Source of the DNA: Myrica gale | Taxonomy: Eukaryota; Streptophyta; Magnoliopsida; Fagales; Myricaceae | DNA: 64,000 nucleotides | Assembly (NCBI GenBank): GCA_963930655.1 | Contig: OZ005619.1 | Span: 1,656,501 to 1,720,500 of the forward strand | Reading direction: 5' to 3' | In this document: positions 37,340-50,490 of the stretch, piece after piece | How the letters are laid out: every line of letters starts with the position of its first letter | Numbering within the stretch: the first letter of the stretch is position 1 | Made by a program: the position numbers and the translations under genes | Notes under the pieces: model-generated | Databases searched by the model: none | Seen by the model: only the letters and a program-made list of their open reading frames with translations | Told to the model about the DNA's origin: nothing

Positions 37340-37800
37340 TAACGAAATAACTATTTTAAGGGCATTTTTATTTTAGAAATATTTTAGAATATAATGTATT
37401 TAATAAAATTTATAAAACGAATATTCAAAATTTTAAAAAAATCTTACACAAACATTAATATGTGTAATTAATATTTTTTACACAAACTTTAACAACTTTT
37501 CACACAAATTCAAATCTCTTTTTTTAAAAGTTCTAATAAATCTTTTTCTCCATACTTTTTCAATTAACTTCAATATTTTTTTATTAAATAATTATATCAA
37601 ATCATATTTCTCTACTTTTTTACCAACTTCAATAAAAATTAAATATTTTTTTAAAAAATCAATAATTCTAGCCAAAAACATATAAATCATTAATCTACAT
37701 TAATATTCACAATTCTATCAAAAATCCTACCAATCTTACAATTTTTACAATTTTTTTATAAAACGAAGATCAGAAAGAATTCTTCATAGACTGATTTAGG
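37340..37800 (-). repeat. AT-rich repeat family C, copy 2 (inverted)
   Basis: It contains AAAACGAATATTCAAAATTT, the reverse complement of the family C block near 28.5 kb. Other blocks such as CACAATTCTATCAAAA are shared in mirror order. Confidence 0.5.
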
Positions 37801-38300
37801 ACAAAATCATCCTAAGTAACCAAGTTGAAGATCGCAAGATGGCTTCTGCTTATAACGCACACGGACACTTTTATCCGGGGTGGTATTTCCAATACTTGTC
37901 TTGTTTATTAGTTGAGTAAGACTAATAAACACACAAGAAAGGGTTCTGTGTCCATTTAAAGTCACTGCTACATAGGACTACTCATATGAAGTAGTAATTG
38001 CAGGCAGAGTGTCATCATTAGTTCTTGACGTACCTACATTAACTACCAATCAAGTGAATACAAGTGCTCAGGACAAAGAAATAGTGGGGATATACTTGTA
38101 ATTGGAAATTTTTCAATAACAAATACTAGAGTTTAAAAACAATAGAACAGTAACCACGATGTCTTTAGGCGATTTCTACAGATGCCTAGTGAAGTCCAGA
38201 GGAACTCTTGGGGAGCCATCAGATAGAAAAGGCTTGACAGATAGATACATGGAAGAACATTTTGGATTAGTGGTGTACTGAAATTGGTAGCAACGTCAGC

Positions 38301-41300
38301 TTAGGGAGCCCGCAGTACCCGACAGCGGTATTCTCCCAATGCCCAAATAGGAAAAATGATCCTGTAAGCAGCATAGGTTATCATACAGTTCCTGTTGAAT
38401 ACCCCCATGATTTCCTGGGATCAGAAAAAAAAAATGAAGACTTTAGTATAGGAAATAAAAACCAACTTTGGATGTCCTATGCAAAAGAGCCCTTTCGTTC
38501 TAATCACATTTACCGCTATAGTATATGTGGTATTAATTTTTAACAAATCAGTCTTTGTAGTATTAACTTTTAACAAATAAGTTCATGAGGTGCAAGTTTG
38601 ACCGGGACGGTCCTTATGGTCCATTTTTTAGACATACAAGTCTTTTCATCCATCAAAAGTAGCTCACTAATGGGGACGGGGTCCAGGATAGGCCATCCGA
38701 CATCGAAATTAGATATCTCTAACTCATGTCGGTCTTCTATTAATTAGCTACTTTTTGGTGGATGAAAGAACTTGTATGTGAAAAAAAGGACTATAGGGAC
38801 CGTCCCGTTTAAAGTTGTATCTCAGGGACGGATTTGTTAAAAGTCAATACCGTAGGGATTGTATCATTAATTAAGCCTTACATAAAATGTACATTTGACT
38901 TTATCAGGCAAATAAGAAAGAGAGATATTCCACTCCTATTTAACTTTATCCTTCTACATTTACGTAAAGCAATCAAACAGGCTATATGCAGAGTAGAATG
39001 TGATGCTGCAGAGTGGTATATTAGAAGCTGAGGTTCTGTAGCATTTGCGCTGGAAGCAAAAAAATATGCTTATATGCAATATAATATGGGATTACCTCCT
39101 GAGGGAAATCTCCGTTTTCCATTTGAGAATTTATCAAAAACCTAGCTGCACGGTGTAATGGCGTTGGATCTCTCTCAGCCTGGTCCAACAAAAGTACAAC
39201 GAAATAAAATTGCATGCTAAGAAAATCATAATTATCACATTGAGTTCCTCAGCACACCTGAAAATACGGCTGCTTTGGAGGTCTCAAAACAAATTCGAAG
39301 TTGAATTGGCTAATCTCAGGATTCATTGGCGACCAATTCGAGATCTTTTCAAATCATTCAAAAATGACTGATTCTTTGTTTTCTTTCCTTTTACGTTTTA
39401 ATACGGGGACCACTTTTTATGCAGAGTTGAAGTGGCACAAAAGTGTCCTTACGGTCAAAAAACGCATTCGAGTTCCAACCCAAAACTCTAGGGCAAAATC
39501 TAACCAACTCAGTATGCACATAAAAGATAACACTACCTACAGAAACATGCAGTACAAGTTCATAACTATGATCACATGCTTTGACTACTACCAGGAGAGT
39601 TAAAATTCCAAATTTTAAGACAATTATAAAGGTAACCATGAACATGCTTCTGATCAAAGAAACACCATACATTAAACCAAGAATACCATCCTATGTCAAT
39701 AGAGAAAATGTAATAAAGTAAAACTTGACAGATACCTGTCCAGCATCTATAAGAGCCGACATAGCCCATCCAGTGTTTACAACATGAGATCGATTACCCT
39801 CTAAATTCGAATACACCTGCAAAAGAAAAGTCATAACCGTGATGATAATAACCTATATCGAAAGAAGAACATCAAGCATTATTCAAATGATGACTCAACT
39901 TATGGACAACCATCTCAATCAAGTGCATATTCAACAATGTTGAAAAATACTTTTTTTTTTATAACCCAGGAGCTCCCAAGGTCGGGTCACTTCGTGTACC
40001 CGGCCCTACAAGCCAACCTGGGGGCATGTATTAGGACCCCACCCAACACACTCCTGGTAAGTCAGGCACAATAATGGTGGTGTTGGGGCTTGAACTTGGG
40101 ACATGTGAGAACCCAAGCCGTTGCCTTACCACTAGACCAAACCTTGTGAATGTTTAAATACAGGCAACACATTGTTCTGTATCATCTTGATTCGGAAATT
40201 TAAGTAGTTCATAACAACCCACTGTGAATATGAAAAGGAATGATGTCCAAGAGTCCCTAATCTTCGTAATTGGCATCATAACTCTTTCCACAATGCTATT
40301 TTTCACTTTATTTTAGGATAATCAAACTCTTAGACTTTATCTTTGAACCTATCTCCTGTCTTTGTGCTTCCTTCTTTACACTTTCTGCCCTCTACACTTC
40401 ATAATTATTGAAAAGGAAAAACAGAGATAAGCATACAGTGTCAATTGCTGATAATAGGCCCACTTGCAAATAAATGACACCCATATGGACTAATTTTTTG
40501 ATAAGTCCCTTATGGACTAAATGTTACTAATAGCTATGCTGATTTTCCTACAATATCCAAAAGGAAACTCAAATTTAGTATGTTAAAGTACTAAAAGAAG
40601 ATTAAAGTACGCAAAGTCAGAATAATTAAAGACCAATATAATAGGTTTCATACATGCCTTCAACAAGAAGAGCATATTTAATTTAAAGGCAGTAAACTTG
40701 ACCTTGTTTTGACATGAAAGATAACTCTCTCCCCAGCCACCAGAAGGACGCTGCTTAGACAGAAGAAAATCACAAGCCTTACGAACACTAGAGCAATTAT
40801 TATAATTCCTTCCAGCAGCCACCAAACCTTTTACTCCAAACCATGTTCCGTAGGTGAAGCAAACACCCCAAGAACCATACCTGTTCAGCACATGTGACAG
40901 GTTTACATGTGATGTAGTAAATAACAGAATCAAATCAATAGTCACGCTTAAAAACCTTGAATGCATTGGATCGGAAGTATCTCAAAGCAGATAGACCAAA
41001 AAAGAATTAAGACAAAGCTTATGGACTAATAGAAAGTCGAGTCAAACCATGAACCATCTGATTCTTGTATTTTTTCAATGAACATAGCAGCTCTTTTGAT
41101 ACAGAGTTCTATTTCTTCTTGCCGATGCTTTGGATATGATTTCTTAAATGATATCAGAGCTTGAATTGCTGCTGAGGTACATTCCACATATCTACACCAC
41201 ATAAAGGTATTAACAAACAATAAATTTTGCTTCAGAAGAGTTTACAGCAACTGGAATGAGCCAAGGGGCTGATATCTTACGGATAATCAATAACAATATC

Positions 41301-44300
41301 CCCGAAGGTCTCTGCAGGGTTGATCAACTGACAATACAACAGAAACAATGCAATAGGATTATGTTTCCATGATCTAAAGCTTTTACACTAGAGCACAGAA
41401 TTTTTTGCTGTGTATTCTATGGAAGTAGCCTATAAGGTAAACTTCTAGTTTAGCTTATTGATTAAAATAAAGATATCATTACACTATGATGGTTAAAGAA
41501 GGAGATCATTGAAGGCAAACTTGGTATTGGGCACAGTGCCAAACGACTGAATAATTAGAGTATCATAAGATCATGAAAGCAAAATTTTACGTAGAATGAA
41601 GTTAAAATGAGGCTACCTCTAACCAGCTATAGGATCTTGTGAGCTCATACGTCGCAAAGCCACCATCTGCATTCTGCATTGTTATAAGAAAAAATCCTAT
41701 CAGCAATCATCTCTAACATTATGTTTGACACTGTCGCAATGGAAACAAGTAAAATGTAGCTCTTAATACATTGCAATTTACACTGCAACTTGGAAAGGTT
41801 CCATGTTTAATTACTGACGGAAAACAAAGTTTCAAAACCATGATTATGTTCTCGTAGTCATACAAGCCATATCTTTACCACTTCCCAAGAAGAGAACACA
41901 TTATTTTGGACAGAAATTATTGGAAATGCATTGGCTAGGAAATAGGATTATTTAGCTAGATTATCAGGACACAAGCTACCTGTAACGAGAGAATGACATT
42001 TACAGCATCATATAGTTGCTTTGCAGCTAATGGTTCACCAGCAATGTCTGAGGAAATCCTAGATAGTAGAAGGGCAGCCTGAATAATAAAAGAACCAAAA
42101 GTTATAAACGACAAAAAAAAACAGAATAGTTCGAGTTCAACAAATTATTACTTTCAATCCTTCAGCCGTGCAGTCTGAGATAGGCCATCCATGATCACCA
42201 GATGAGAACGGCCAAGCACCTTTTGAAATGTGGCGGTACCAAAAATCAAGATTGCCTGGGCAATCTTCTAGAACCTTCAGAATGAAGAAAAACCACGCAA
42301 CAAAGAATAATGGGAAGGAGTTGAATTACCGGAAGTACTGAGAAGCCCTCAACAACATACAGATTTTAACACATGAAGGAAAAGAATCACCTGTGATTTC
42401 TTAATGTACATATGAGCCTGCTGAAGAGTCGGACTGTACTCTTCAAAAAGGTTGGTTGAAAGAATTGCTTGAACAGCAAAAGCAGTATCCCACAATTGGC
42501 TTCCATTATAGCCCTGCAACAAAGTAATTGTATGTAGAATTTAGTTTATAACCACAATCCAATTCAAGGCCATTCAAATCGTAATTGCACAGCCATTAGA
42601 AATTTACAGCTGCTGTCTAAAGGTACGTTATTACCTGCATTTTCATGCCATCTTCAGCAATCCACAAATAGTCGTATATTCTTGGAAGATGAAACTTAAA
42701 AGCCTCGGAATTTGGATCTTCCACCCAACAACAGAGCATATTTAACACCTGTAAATCAGAGCAACCCTAAACTATGACTCTGAAATTGAAAACAAACATC
42801 AAAAAGCAACAAAACAAAATACAGAATCAGCAGACAGTATCAAGTTATGAAGAATAGTACCACACCTGAGCACAGAGAAGGTACCAAAAAGAATTTACAT
42901 GATTTGATTATGAACCAACAGAACCAATGTAATTCTTAGTTATCATTGTCTCTTCACAGTTACTAGATAACTGCCAGCATTTACACCAATAAACTCACCC
43001 TCCTGTTAAACAGAGATATTTCAGCATGAAAAAATTGTACTGAGAAAAAATACCTTGTTTACAGGTCCTATGCAAATATAGCGAGTATTCTCATCTTCGT
43101 AGTGTATGTGCTCCATGGCAGTAGAAAGAGCCTTTTCTCTCAATTTTTTTCCAGGCCAATGCATTAAAACTGGTTCAACAAGCTTATGAAGAGATGCCCA
43201 AAGTACATCCTGTACCACCGGATGCGGGTAGTACAAATCTTCCTGAAAAGAGAGTGCCAAAAAAAATACAGAGAGAGGAGCAATGCATCGTTTTCTTAAC
43301 ATCCAAATGAAATTTATCTATAGGTAGCTGTTAACACCAACAAAATTAACTACACAGTTGCTCTCTTTTTATACGCCCTTGCATTTTATTAGAACCCAAG
43401 CATGCAGTCTCTCTATTGTTAGTCATTTCCCTGGTGTTCAAGAAACACAAGGACAGCATAATTTTGGTTGTGGTACCTGAAATTCGTACCAATTAAGCCA
43501 CAGGATACAGATCCTTAACTTTAAAATATTAAGTTTGTCATTGTAGAAAAAGATTATCACCAAAAATGAATACAAAATAAGACGTAAATCAGATTGATGT
43601 ATAACATGTCATGCTACTCCTAATATTTAGACCAGAAAAAGAAGTTACTCGCAATATTTTACTCCATTTTCAACTTTTTTTAAACAAGAAGGAAAAAATG
43701 AAAAGATGGGAAAATTTTAGTGCTTCACCAAAATTCAGCTTTTCAATTCGTCTGGCAAGAGCTGTAAGCTTTGACTTGATAAGGATAGAATCAATACGGC
43801 ATCTAGAGTCAGAAATTCAGGCACCATGAGAGAATTCCAATGGGTTACCAGTAAAGGGTAGGACAGAATACCATCTGATGTTATTGTATAAGGCCATGTT
43901 GTTTGTGTTCTTTAGATATTTCATTGATTGAGATGTTAGTCTAACTTATCATAGACCTGATAACCCAATGGCATCAACAGTGCCAACCTGAATCTGACTG
44001 ACCTATTAAGATAGGCTTATATATTTTACAAATTTGAAAAAACATTAACATAGAAGATAGATGTTATGTTAATGAGCTTCTTTCTCTAGAGTTTTCTACG
44101 ACAATGTATCCACTCACAGCATCCTTTCCCAACACCAAGCAGTTGAACATCTCATCTTGACCGGTCCAGTGCAAGTATTTCACTGTTGCTATGTCCATGA
44201 GCAAGCAATGATTCACAGAGGTTCAAGACTATGGTAAAAGTATGTTGATTTCTCATCTAAGAACAGAAACTCATCTACACTTGGTGAGGTTTCTCCCAGC

Positions 44301-47300
44301 TTTCACAAGAAAGTTGAAAAGCAGAGTGCAAAGTCACGTGAAGGGAGAATAAGCGTATCTTCATATGAGAAGCTAGGTCTGGAAAGACCAAAATAACAGT
44401 TTGACAGACCTTTGCGCATAGATTGCGTGCCTGATTCCAATCTATTTCATGATAGGGGACAGTATAAAGCTCCTTTCTCAAAGACAACACTGTTGGAGTG
44501 ATTGGACCAACAAATCTCTTCCCATATAAGTAGGACATTGGCAAATAGACCATCCGACAGTGACACCACATCCTTCCTGCAGAAGAAAAGAAAATAAATT
44601 CTCTCCCTTTAACATCGTTTGGCACTCCCAGGCCAAGTTTGTTTCAAAATTCTTAGACATATAGAGTCCCTCTATGATGCAGAAGCAAATGAAACCAACA
44701 TTAAGTCAAGGAAAGTTGCATTCATCCTGGTAGCCATTTGTGCATGATTCTTGGAAAGAGAAAAAAAAACACACCCACACACACAAGTCTGTCAGAAAAG
44801 GTATATTCTATTGCGACTATCAGAAAACAAATGTCATAGAGTTATTGTTTAGTTCAACATTATCATCTTCATTCCTCAAAAAGAAACTCAATTCATGTGA
44901 TAAATTCTCCTGGTTTTAACCATTACCACCCAGTTGTCACCATCATAATTGAAGGGACATCATTGAAATATAAGCGAGTAAATGTTCTTTACAACCACAC
45001 CAGATCAACTCCGTATCAAATTTTAGATTATGAGTTTTAAATTAACGTTCATAACCTTATAAACAGAACTCACAAGTAAAACTCAAATAATCAACTATGG
45101 TTCAGAGAATAGTGTAAAACCCATGTATTTTCTCTTCTCAATGTAGGGATTTTTGTCTGACAATTACGTGCAGTATAACAACATAGGCATATACCTGGAT
45201 GGACAGGAAGCATGTAAGGAAGAAGCCATATCTCAGGGGGAAGGGGATTATTGCCACACCATTCAAATGCTCCAAGTACCTATAACCGATAAGCAAAATA
45301 AGGAAAACATAAACACCCCAAAGCACAAGCAAACATCACTTTCACCATTTGCACTATCAACCTAAAGTGATAAGTTCTCAACTGAAAGCCACATCTTTCC
45401 CCATGAAGTTATTGCAGTAGCACCACCATGGGCTAGAATCCAGTTTCGTCCTTTCTCAATTGCTCCTTGCCCATCATTAGCTCCCTCGCCAAGCAACCTT
45501 AGTGTAACATAGTTTAAGACAGTCCCAAACATGGTACTTGGGCCCTCGATGTGTAATCCCCACCCACCATCTTGGTTCTGAAATTAAAATGCCTTTAAAT
45601 TAAGAACAACAAAAAACTGAGAAGAATTAAGAAACAGACTGTAAAGTATAGGAAAAGGGCATGCTAAGTGCTCCACTGGTTCTTACCTGATGGTTGTAGA
45701 GGTAGCGGCACATTTCTTTTTTATGTTCTTCAGACAAAACTGCATTTAGTGCTCCAGTAATAGACAGAGTGATTACCTGATCCATTAAATTGGCAGAAAA
45801 TAAGCCAAGACTAACCTGATATTTCTCTTGTAGCAAATTCTTAAAAGAAGAGAATACTTTCATGCGCTTACAAATTTCCTGAATGCCAATACAGTTCTAA
45901 ACAAGTACAATTTCCCGGCAAATGGAAGTACTCAGATCAGATAGCCAGAATATCTTCCACAGCAAACAAGGCATAGTGGCAAGATTACAACTTACCAAGC
46001 CAGGCAAAAGAAACATAGGACCTGCATAGTCCCCTGGCCAATGTCCATCATGGGCCTGGAGAGTTGATTGGAAATTTACAGCCCTTCTTAATGTCCTTGT
46101 CACCATCTCCTCTGTAACATCTTCTGCTTCTTTTACTTTGACTTGCGGTAGAACTGCACCAAGTGAGTTTTCCCTTGCAAACTACATTCCCATAAGGAAA
46201 GGTCAATGGTTAAAAAAACCGATAATATTCAGACATTGAAGAACTCAATTTACTTCTTTAATGAAAATCTCCAGTAGTAGCAATCTAAATCACTAGTCCA
46301 GCGGTCACTCTTTCTCCAGGCAATATAACACTGCATCAGTACAGTATGAAGCCTGTAACTCAACCTCCACCCTAAGTCATGGAAGACGAGAATCCATTTG
46401 GTCCAGGGACCAGAGGCCAGAGTATAGCTATAAAAAGATCTCATTCCATGTAATTGATTCAGGCGAAAGCAACCTTAAAAGAATTCAGCAGGTTACAAGA
46501 AAGTACCAGATTATCCTCTTCACACTGTTTGAATTATTATGGCAAATGACATTTAACGTCCAATCACATCTAAAAAATTAACCGAAAAAAGGCCATATCT
46601 ATTAATTCGAGTTTCATATTGATTTATTCAATTATATTGGACCAAAGCTCAGAGAGTAACAAATTCAAAAGCTCATAGCTGTTTGAGCTCAACATATTCC
46701 CCAAATACCCCATCCAAACATGAGCTGTGTTATGACTTGACCATAAAATGTATACATGGAAGGTGAAGCTGATGGGTTATAATTGATAACATTACTACTT
46801 ATAATATCCATCAAAATATCTAAGTTATTGATCCAGTTATAATTCACAACACCAATCTAAATGAAGTTAAAGATATACTACTACCCACATCCATTACTGG
46901 ATTTATTTAAACAATTACACAATTCCAGTCTTGAAAAATACTGAATAATTAACGATCTTAAGAACGTAGCCCCATAGATGTTCTTTGGTTTATTTTTTAC
47001 CTCAAGAAAGAGACAAGTGCAGTCTTACAAGAACCTAATGATGAAAACAAAGAAGTTTCTTCTCTTATTCCAAGAAACCTACACCCTTCTCATGAGGACA
47101 CAATTAGATCTAAGAGAACACAACACACCACAATCACATCTCTTAGATCTTTTAGTCGTAGGAAGTGTTGAAGAGTTCTTTTTTTTACCCCTGTACTTGA
47201 GCTGTACCCCCGCCTTTTTTTCCTCTCTCGTTCTTTTAAGTAATTTCAAGTACTTGTCATTCAAAATACAAATGATCATCCCCATAACTGTTGGTTAAAT

Positions 47301-47826
47301 TACGCAAATGATTTAGAGCAGGCCCCCAACTCTTTCTTATATTTTTGGTACATCCAAGGGGGACTAGGTAATACTCATCTCCATGATCAGCGTACAAGAA
47401 ATATTCTTGCACATCTTGTCCCATCACTTCCCAAACCAAAGTCTGTAAGGCTTTATCATTAACAATTAAGGCAAGAAAAAAACAATACACAGAAAACCTT
47501 TGTCGTTGTTCTGCAGTTTATTTAAATACATGACCACAACTTATCTAATATGATATCAATTGACTTCAAAATGCATACCAGGTGATAATTTGGTGTGACA
47601 TGGACACATACTGGTATGCATTGGTATGCAATCAGCGAATTATTATAAATGACAATGCAGAGTTCAGGCGAAGTACGCAGCAAGGTCAAAATTATTCGAA
47701 AAAAAAAATTTTTATTTTAGAATTACATTTTACTACCTCAAACGATCTCATTTACAATTTCATCCCAAACTACCATACTTAAAACTGACCTCTCAAATTA
47801 ACTGTTGTGTGTGTGTGTTGGGGGGG

Positions 47827-47857
<31 letters not shown>

Positions 47858-48846
47858 CACGGCACAATTTAAAAGCTTAAATCTTAACTAAGGGGTAACT
47901 TGCAAAAAAGTGGTAATTTCAGGGGGATCAATTGCCAATGACGGTAATTGAATTCTCATTATATTTGGAGTAGTAGTTTAGATTGGTACAGTACAATTTG
48001 TTCCTTTTTCGTTAATTGTTTTCTGAAACATAAATCAGAAGATGGTATGGTTGACTCTAGAATAATTTAAAATAATAGTCATTGCCTTCACCAGTACGGC
48101 ATGAAAAACTTTAAAATTAATGGGAAGATATTTACGATCATCTAACCAAAACGTCGGCCAAGAAAAAAAAAATTATCTAACCAAAACGTCGCAACTAATT
48201 CCTATTCTAGAACCAATTGAGTTCTTATCACTATTCGGATGACCTAACAGAAGTAAAAAGCTAGTAACAGTCAGCCTCCAGCTTCACATATCGTCAACAG
48301 AACCTTGAAACTGGTATTAACCCGGAGATCGAAAATTCAAAACTCCAAACATAAATGGCTGATAGTGAAGAGAATACCTTTACAGAATCTCCATACGGTA
48401 TTAAAAAAGGTGAACATTCATATTGTACACTTATAAAGAACGAAAATTTGAAGCCAAAATGCTAAATTCACTTCAGATTATAGAAAAAATAAAAGTTAAA
48501 TGCAGAACTTAACACACTCTAAACCAGTTCTCTTCAGAACCACCAGAGTTGGGATCGTATCGAAAAAATCAAAACTCAACGACATAATAATACATACACA
48601 TGCACACATATGCATTGACGTCTGCAATGAATATGTTTAGACATGTACCTGCAGCCGCATAAGTAGATCTGAGCTGTGCTTCTTCTCGAAACGATTCTTG
48701 GAGAAGTTTTCGCGTGCTTTTTCGATCTCGGCGAGATCTTCAGGGGATCCGAGCTTAGGATCGAACTCCCAAAACTGTCTTCCAACGTGATCGTTCACAG
48801 ACCGCAGCCATGGACTCCCTCCCTCCGCGAACTTCAGCTTCCACAT
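38301..48846 (-). CDS. CAS1: Cycloartenol synthase
   Basis: Cyclises 2,3-oxidosqualene to cycloartenol, the first committed step to plant sterols, at the ER. Minus-strand exons: 48846-48649, 46181-45996, 45776-45687, 45577-45383, 45279-45195, 44576-44410, 43242-43054, 42748-42635, 42513-42391, 42274-42152, 42078-41980, 41673-41617, 41327-41281, 41191-41048, 40880-40703, 39816-39736, 39179-39096, 38414-38301. They join to 757 aa; in-frame TAG and TAA stops precede the ATG. Residues known to set CAS specificity in Arabidopsis fall at the same numbers here: His257 in MWCHCR, Tyr410 in GYNGSQLW, His477 and Ile481 in [12 protein letters not shown], with catalytic Asp483. The protein ends in RCRVLRAP. 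Intron phases match the first OSC exon for exon. Introns hold a tRNA-derived SINE and a fold-back repeat. Confidence in the enzyme identity is high. Confidence 0.96.
38480..38880. repeat. Fold-back repeat family B, in CAS1 intron 17
   Basis: Long, imperfect inverted arms of about 150 bp. The left arm has GTATTAACTTTTAACAAAT, GGGACGGTCC and ACATACAAGTC; the right arm carries their reverse complements. It is related to the repeat in PFD1 intron 2 and is probably a Mutator-type MITE. Confidence 0.65.
39951..40147 (-). mobile_element. tRNA-derived SINE in CAS1 intron 15
   Basis: On the minus strand it starts near TGGTCTAGTGGTAAGGC, an A-box-like motif of RNA polymerase III promoters. AGTTCAAGCCCC follows as a B-box-like motif, and it ends in about 10 A after GGGTTATA. 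Flanks AATGTTGAAAAATAC and GAATGTTTAAATAC look like a decayed target duplication. Confidence 0.8.
47806..47854. repeat. Compound (GT)n-G9-(AG)n microsatellite
   Basis: GT repeats, a run of G, then about 26 bp of AG, in CAS1 intron 1. Confidence 0.9.
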
Positions 48847-49431
48847 TCTTTACTATCCGCACAATGATCACCAATCAGCAGCGCAACTGAGAAAATTGAA
48901 CTTGCTAGCTTTCAGAGAGAAATGATAAGAAAAAACAAGAAAGAGGAAATCTGACACAACATCTGGAGCGTTTTGTTTATCGGTAATGCAGACAAAATGC
49001 GTGTCTATTATGCGGGTGCACGTGAGTGAGTGCGTGTGTGTGTGTGAGAGAGAGAGCAGAGAAAGGACAATGTGAAGAAAAGCAATGGAAGTTGTAACGA
49101 TCAAGATGATTTTCTATCCCAGTTTCCCGAGAAACAAACGGAAAAGCAAGGATTCGGATCAAAAAAAGCAAAAAAACAAGACACTGAGAGTACTTCTAGT
49201 TCATGCTTGTTTGGCTTCATTGGTTCATCGAGATTCTGGAAAGTTATACCGAGGAGAGAAGAGAAAAGGCTTTACCTTTCTTCGATTTTTCCAAAACAGA
49301 ACGACAATAAGCCAGGCCAATTTATGGAAAGCAATGAGAAAAAGCGTATAGAGGCCAGCCTGCTCGCACGTCCAGGATAAATTATATGTTGATCTAGACA
49401 GGCGAACTTAACTTTGCCGGCTGGAGACTTT
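48847..49431. promoter_or_regulatory. CAS1: CAS1 promoter and 5'UTR region
   Basis: CT/CA-rich on the coding strand (plus-strand GTGTGTGTGAGAGAGAGAG around 49033-49054), typical of plant housekeeping core promoters. No TATA box was recognised. Open frames on the plus strand here show no family resemblance. Confidence 0.45.
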
Positions 49432-49576
49432 TTTTTTTTTTTTTAATCAAAACAACATTTTATTCCAAAACAAAAACAGCATAAACAACGGTTAAGGCGG
49501 ATCAGTACCAGCATATAACCGTGAGAGATCACAAGAAAGCTCAAAATCTAAGGGATTGCCGACTAAGCGAAACTTA
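49432..49576 (-). mobile_element. 5'-truncated polyadenylated retrosequence
   Basis: A 145 bp insert flanked by a 16 bp direct repeat, GCCGGCTGGAGACTTT (49416-49431) and GCCGACTGGAGACTTT (49577-49592), one mismatch. On the minus strand it ends in GGAATAAAATG, a spacer and then poly-A. So it carries a polyadenylation signal and tail, as a retro-copied mRNA 3' end or LINE tail would. The source transcript was not recognised. Confidence 0.72.
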
Positions 49577-49857
49577 GCCGACTGGAGACTTTCATATCTT
49601 AAATGGATCATTCGAGTAACTATCTTGTTAAATCCAATATGGTTGTTATTCTCAATTTAGATGTTACATCAAACTAAATAAATTTTAAATGATAATCAAA
49701 CACTATATATTTATTTTAAAAATTAATAAATTACTAAAATTAAATATTTTCGGTTATAAATATTTTTTCATTTTTAGGGAACACAAACGCAACCTTAAAA
49801 TTAGTTTAGTTCCAAGCATTGGACGCCACGAGAGCTGGAAACACCATCATGCATCAT

Positions 49858-50490
49858 GTAGGTGCTGTTTGAAAGTAAAAATTTTGGGGGTTAGAAATTT
49901 TGGGTATTGAAGTTTGTGAAAAAAGTAAAGATATTTTATAGAATTTGATGAAACAGTAAAGAGAGAAAATTTAATTTAATATTATAATATTATTTTATAT
50001 TTTGATGAGGAGAGAGATTATTTTATGGGGAAAATAAATTTTTCATCCACAAACTTTCAGGGTAGTGACACAATGCACCTCAAACTATCATCTTTAAGAT
50101 ATTGCACCCTTAAACTACCAATATTAGACAATTTGCACCCTAAACTACTCATTTTGACACATTACACACTCTAAATACTAATATTAAACACTTTGCACCC
50201 TTCATTTGACAATAATACCCTTGATAAATTAATAAATTGACAACAATATCTTCAATATATGTAAAATAAGTCAAAGATATTATCGTCATTTTAGTCTAAA
50301 AATTTGACAAATGGTGCAAAGTGTTAAAAATTGATAGTTAGAGGATGCAACGTAACAAAATTGGTAGTTTATGGCGCAAAGTGCAAAACTTATGGTAGTT
50401 TGTGGGTGAAAATATATTTTTCTCTTATTTTATAATTGTGTAGAAATTTTGAAGTGTGAAAATTTAGCCCCAAAACACTCATTGAAGGCC
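49858..50490. mobile_element. AT-rich MITE family A, copy 5, split by a nested MITE
   Basis: The outer element runs from about 49858 to 50026 and resumes at about 50434-50490. Across the break it reads like copy 2: GATGAGGAGAGAGATTATTTTAT, then AATTGTGTAGAAATTTTGA. The inner insertion is listed separately. Confidence 0.65.
50027..50424. mobile_element. Mutator-type MITE nested in a family A MITE
   Basis: A 398 bp fold-back element with arms containing CACAAACT, TTTGCACCCT and their complements (AGTTTGTGGGTG, GGTGCAAAGTG). It is flanked by a perfect 9 bp duplication TTATTTTAT (50018-50026 and 50425-50433). Confidence 0.82.

Larger units (their letters stand above)
35856..38300. other. Promoter and 5'UTR of the TOR1-like gene, then CAS1 3' flank
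   Basis: A GA-rich tract at about 36340-36365 and again at about 36600-36615 suits a 5'UTR/core promoter for the TOR1-like gene. From about 36840 the DNA is AT-rich and holds a Tourist-like MITE and a family C repeat. No additional gene is seen. Confidence 0.5.

Noticed and set aside
47257..47490. 77-codon minus-strand frame in CAS1 intron 1
   Set aside because: The OSC family has no exon here, exon 1 and exon 2 join in frame without it, and it was not recognised.
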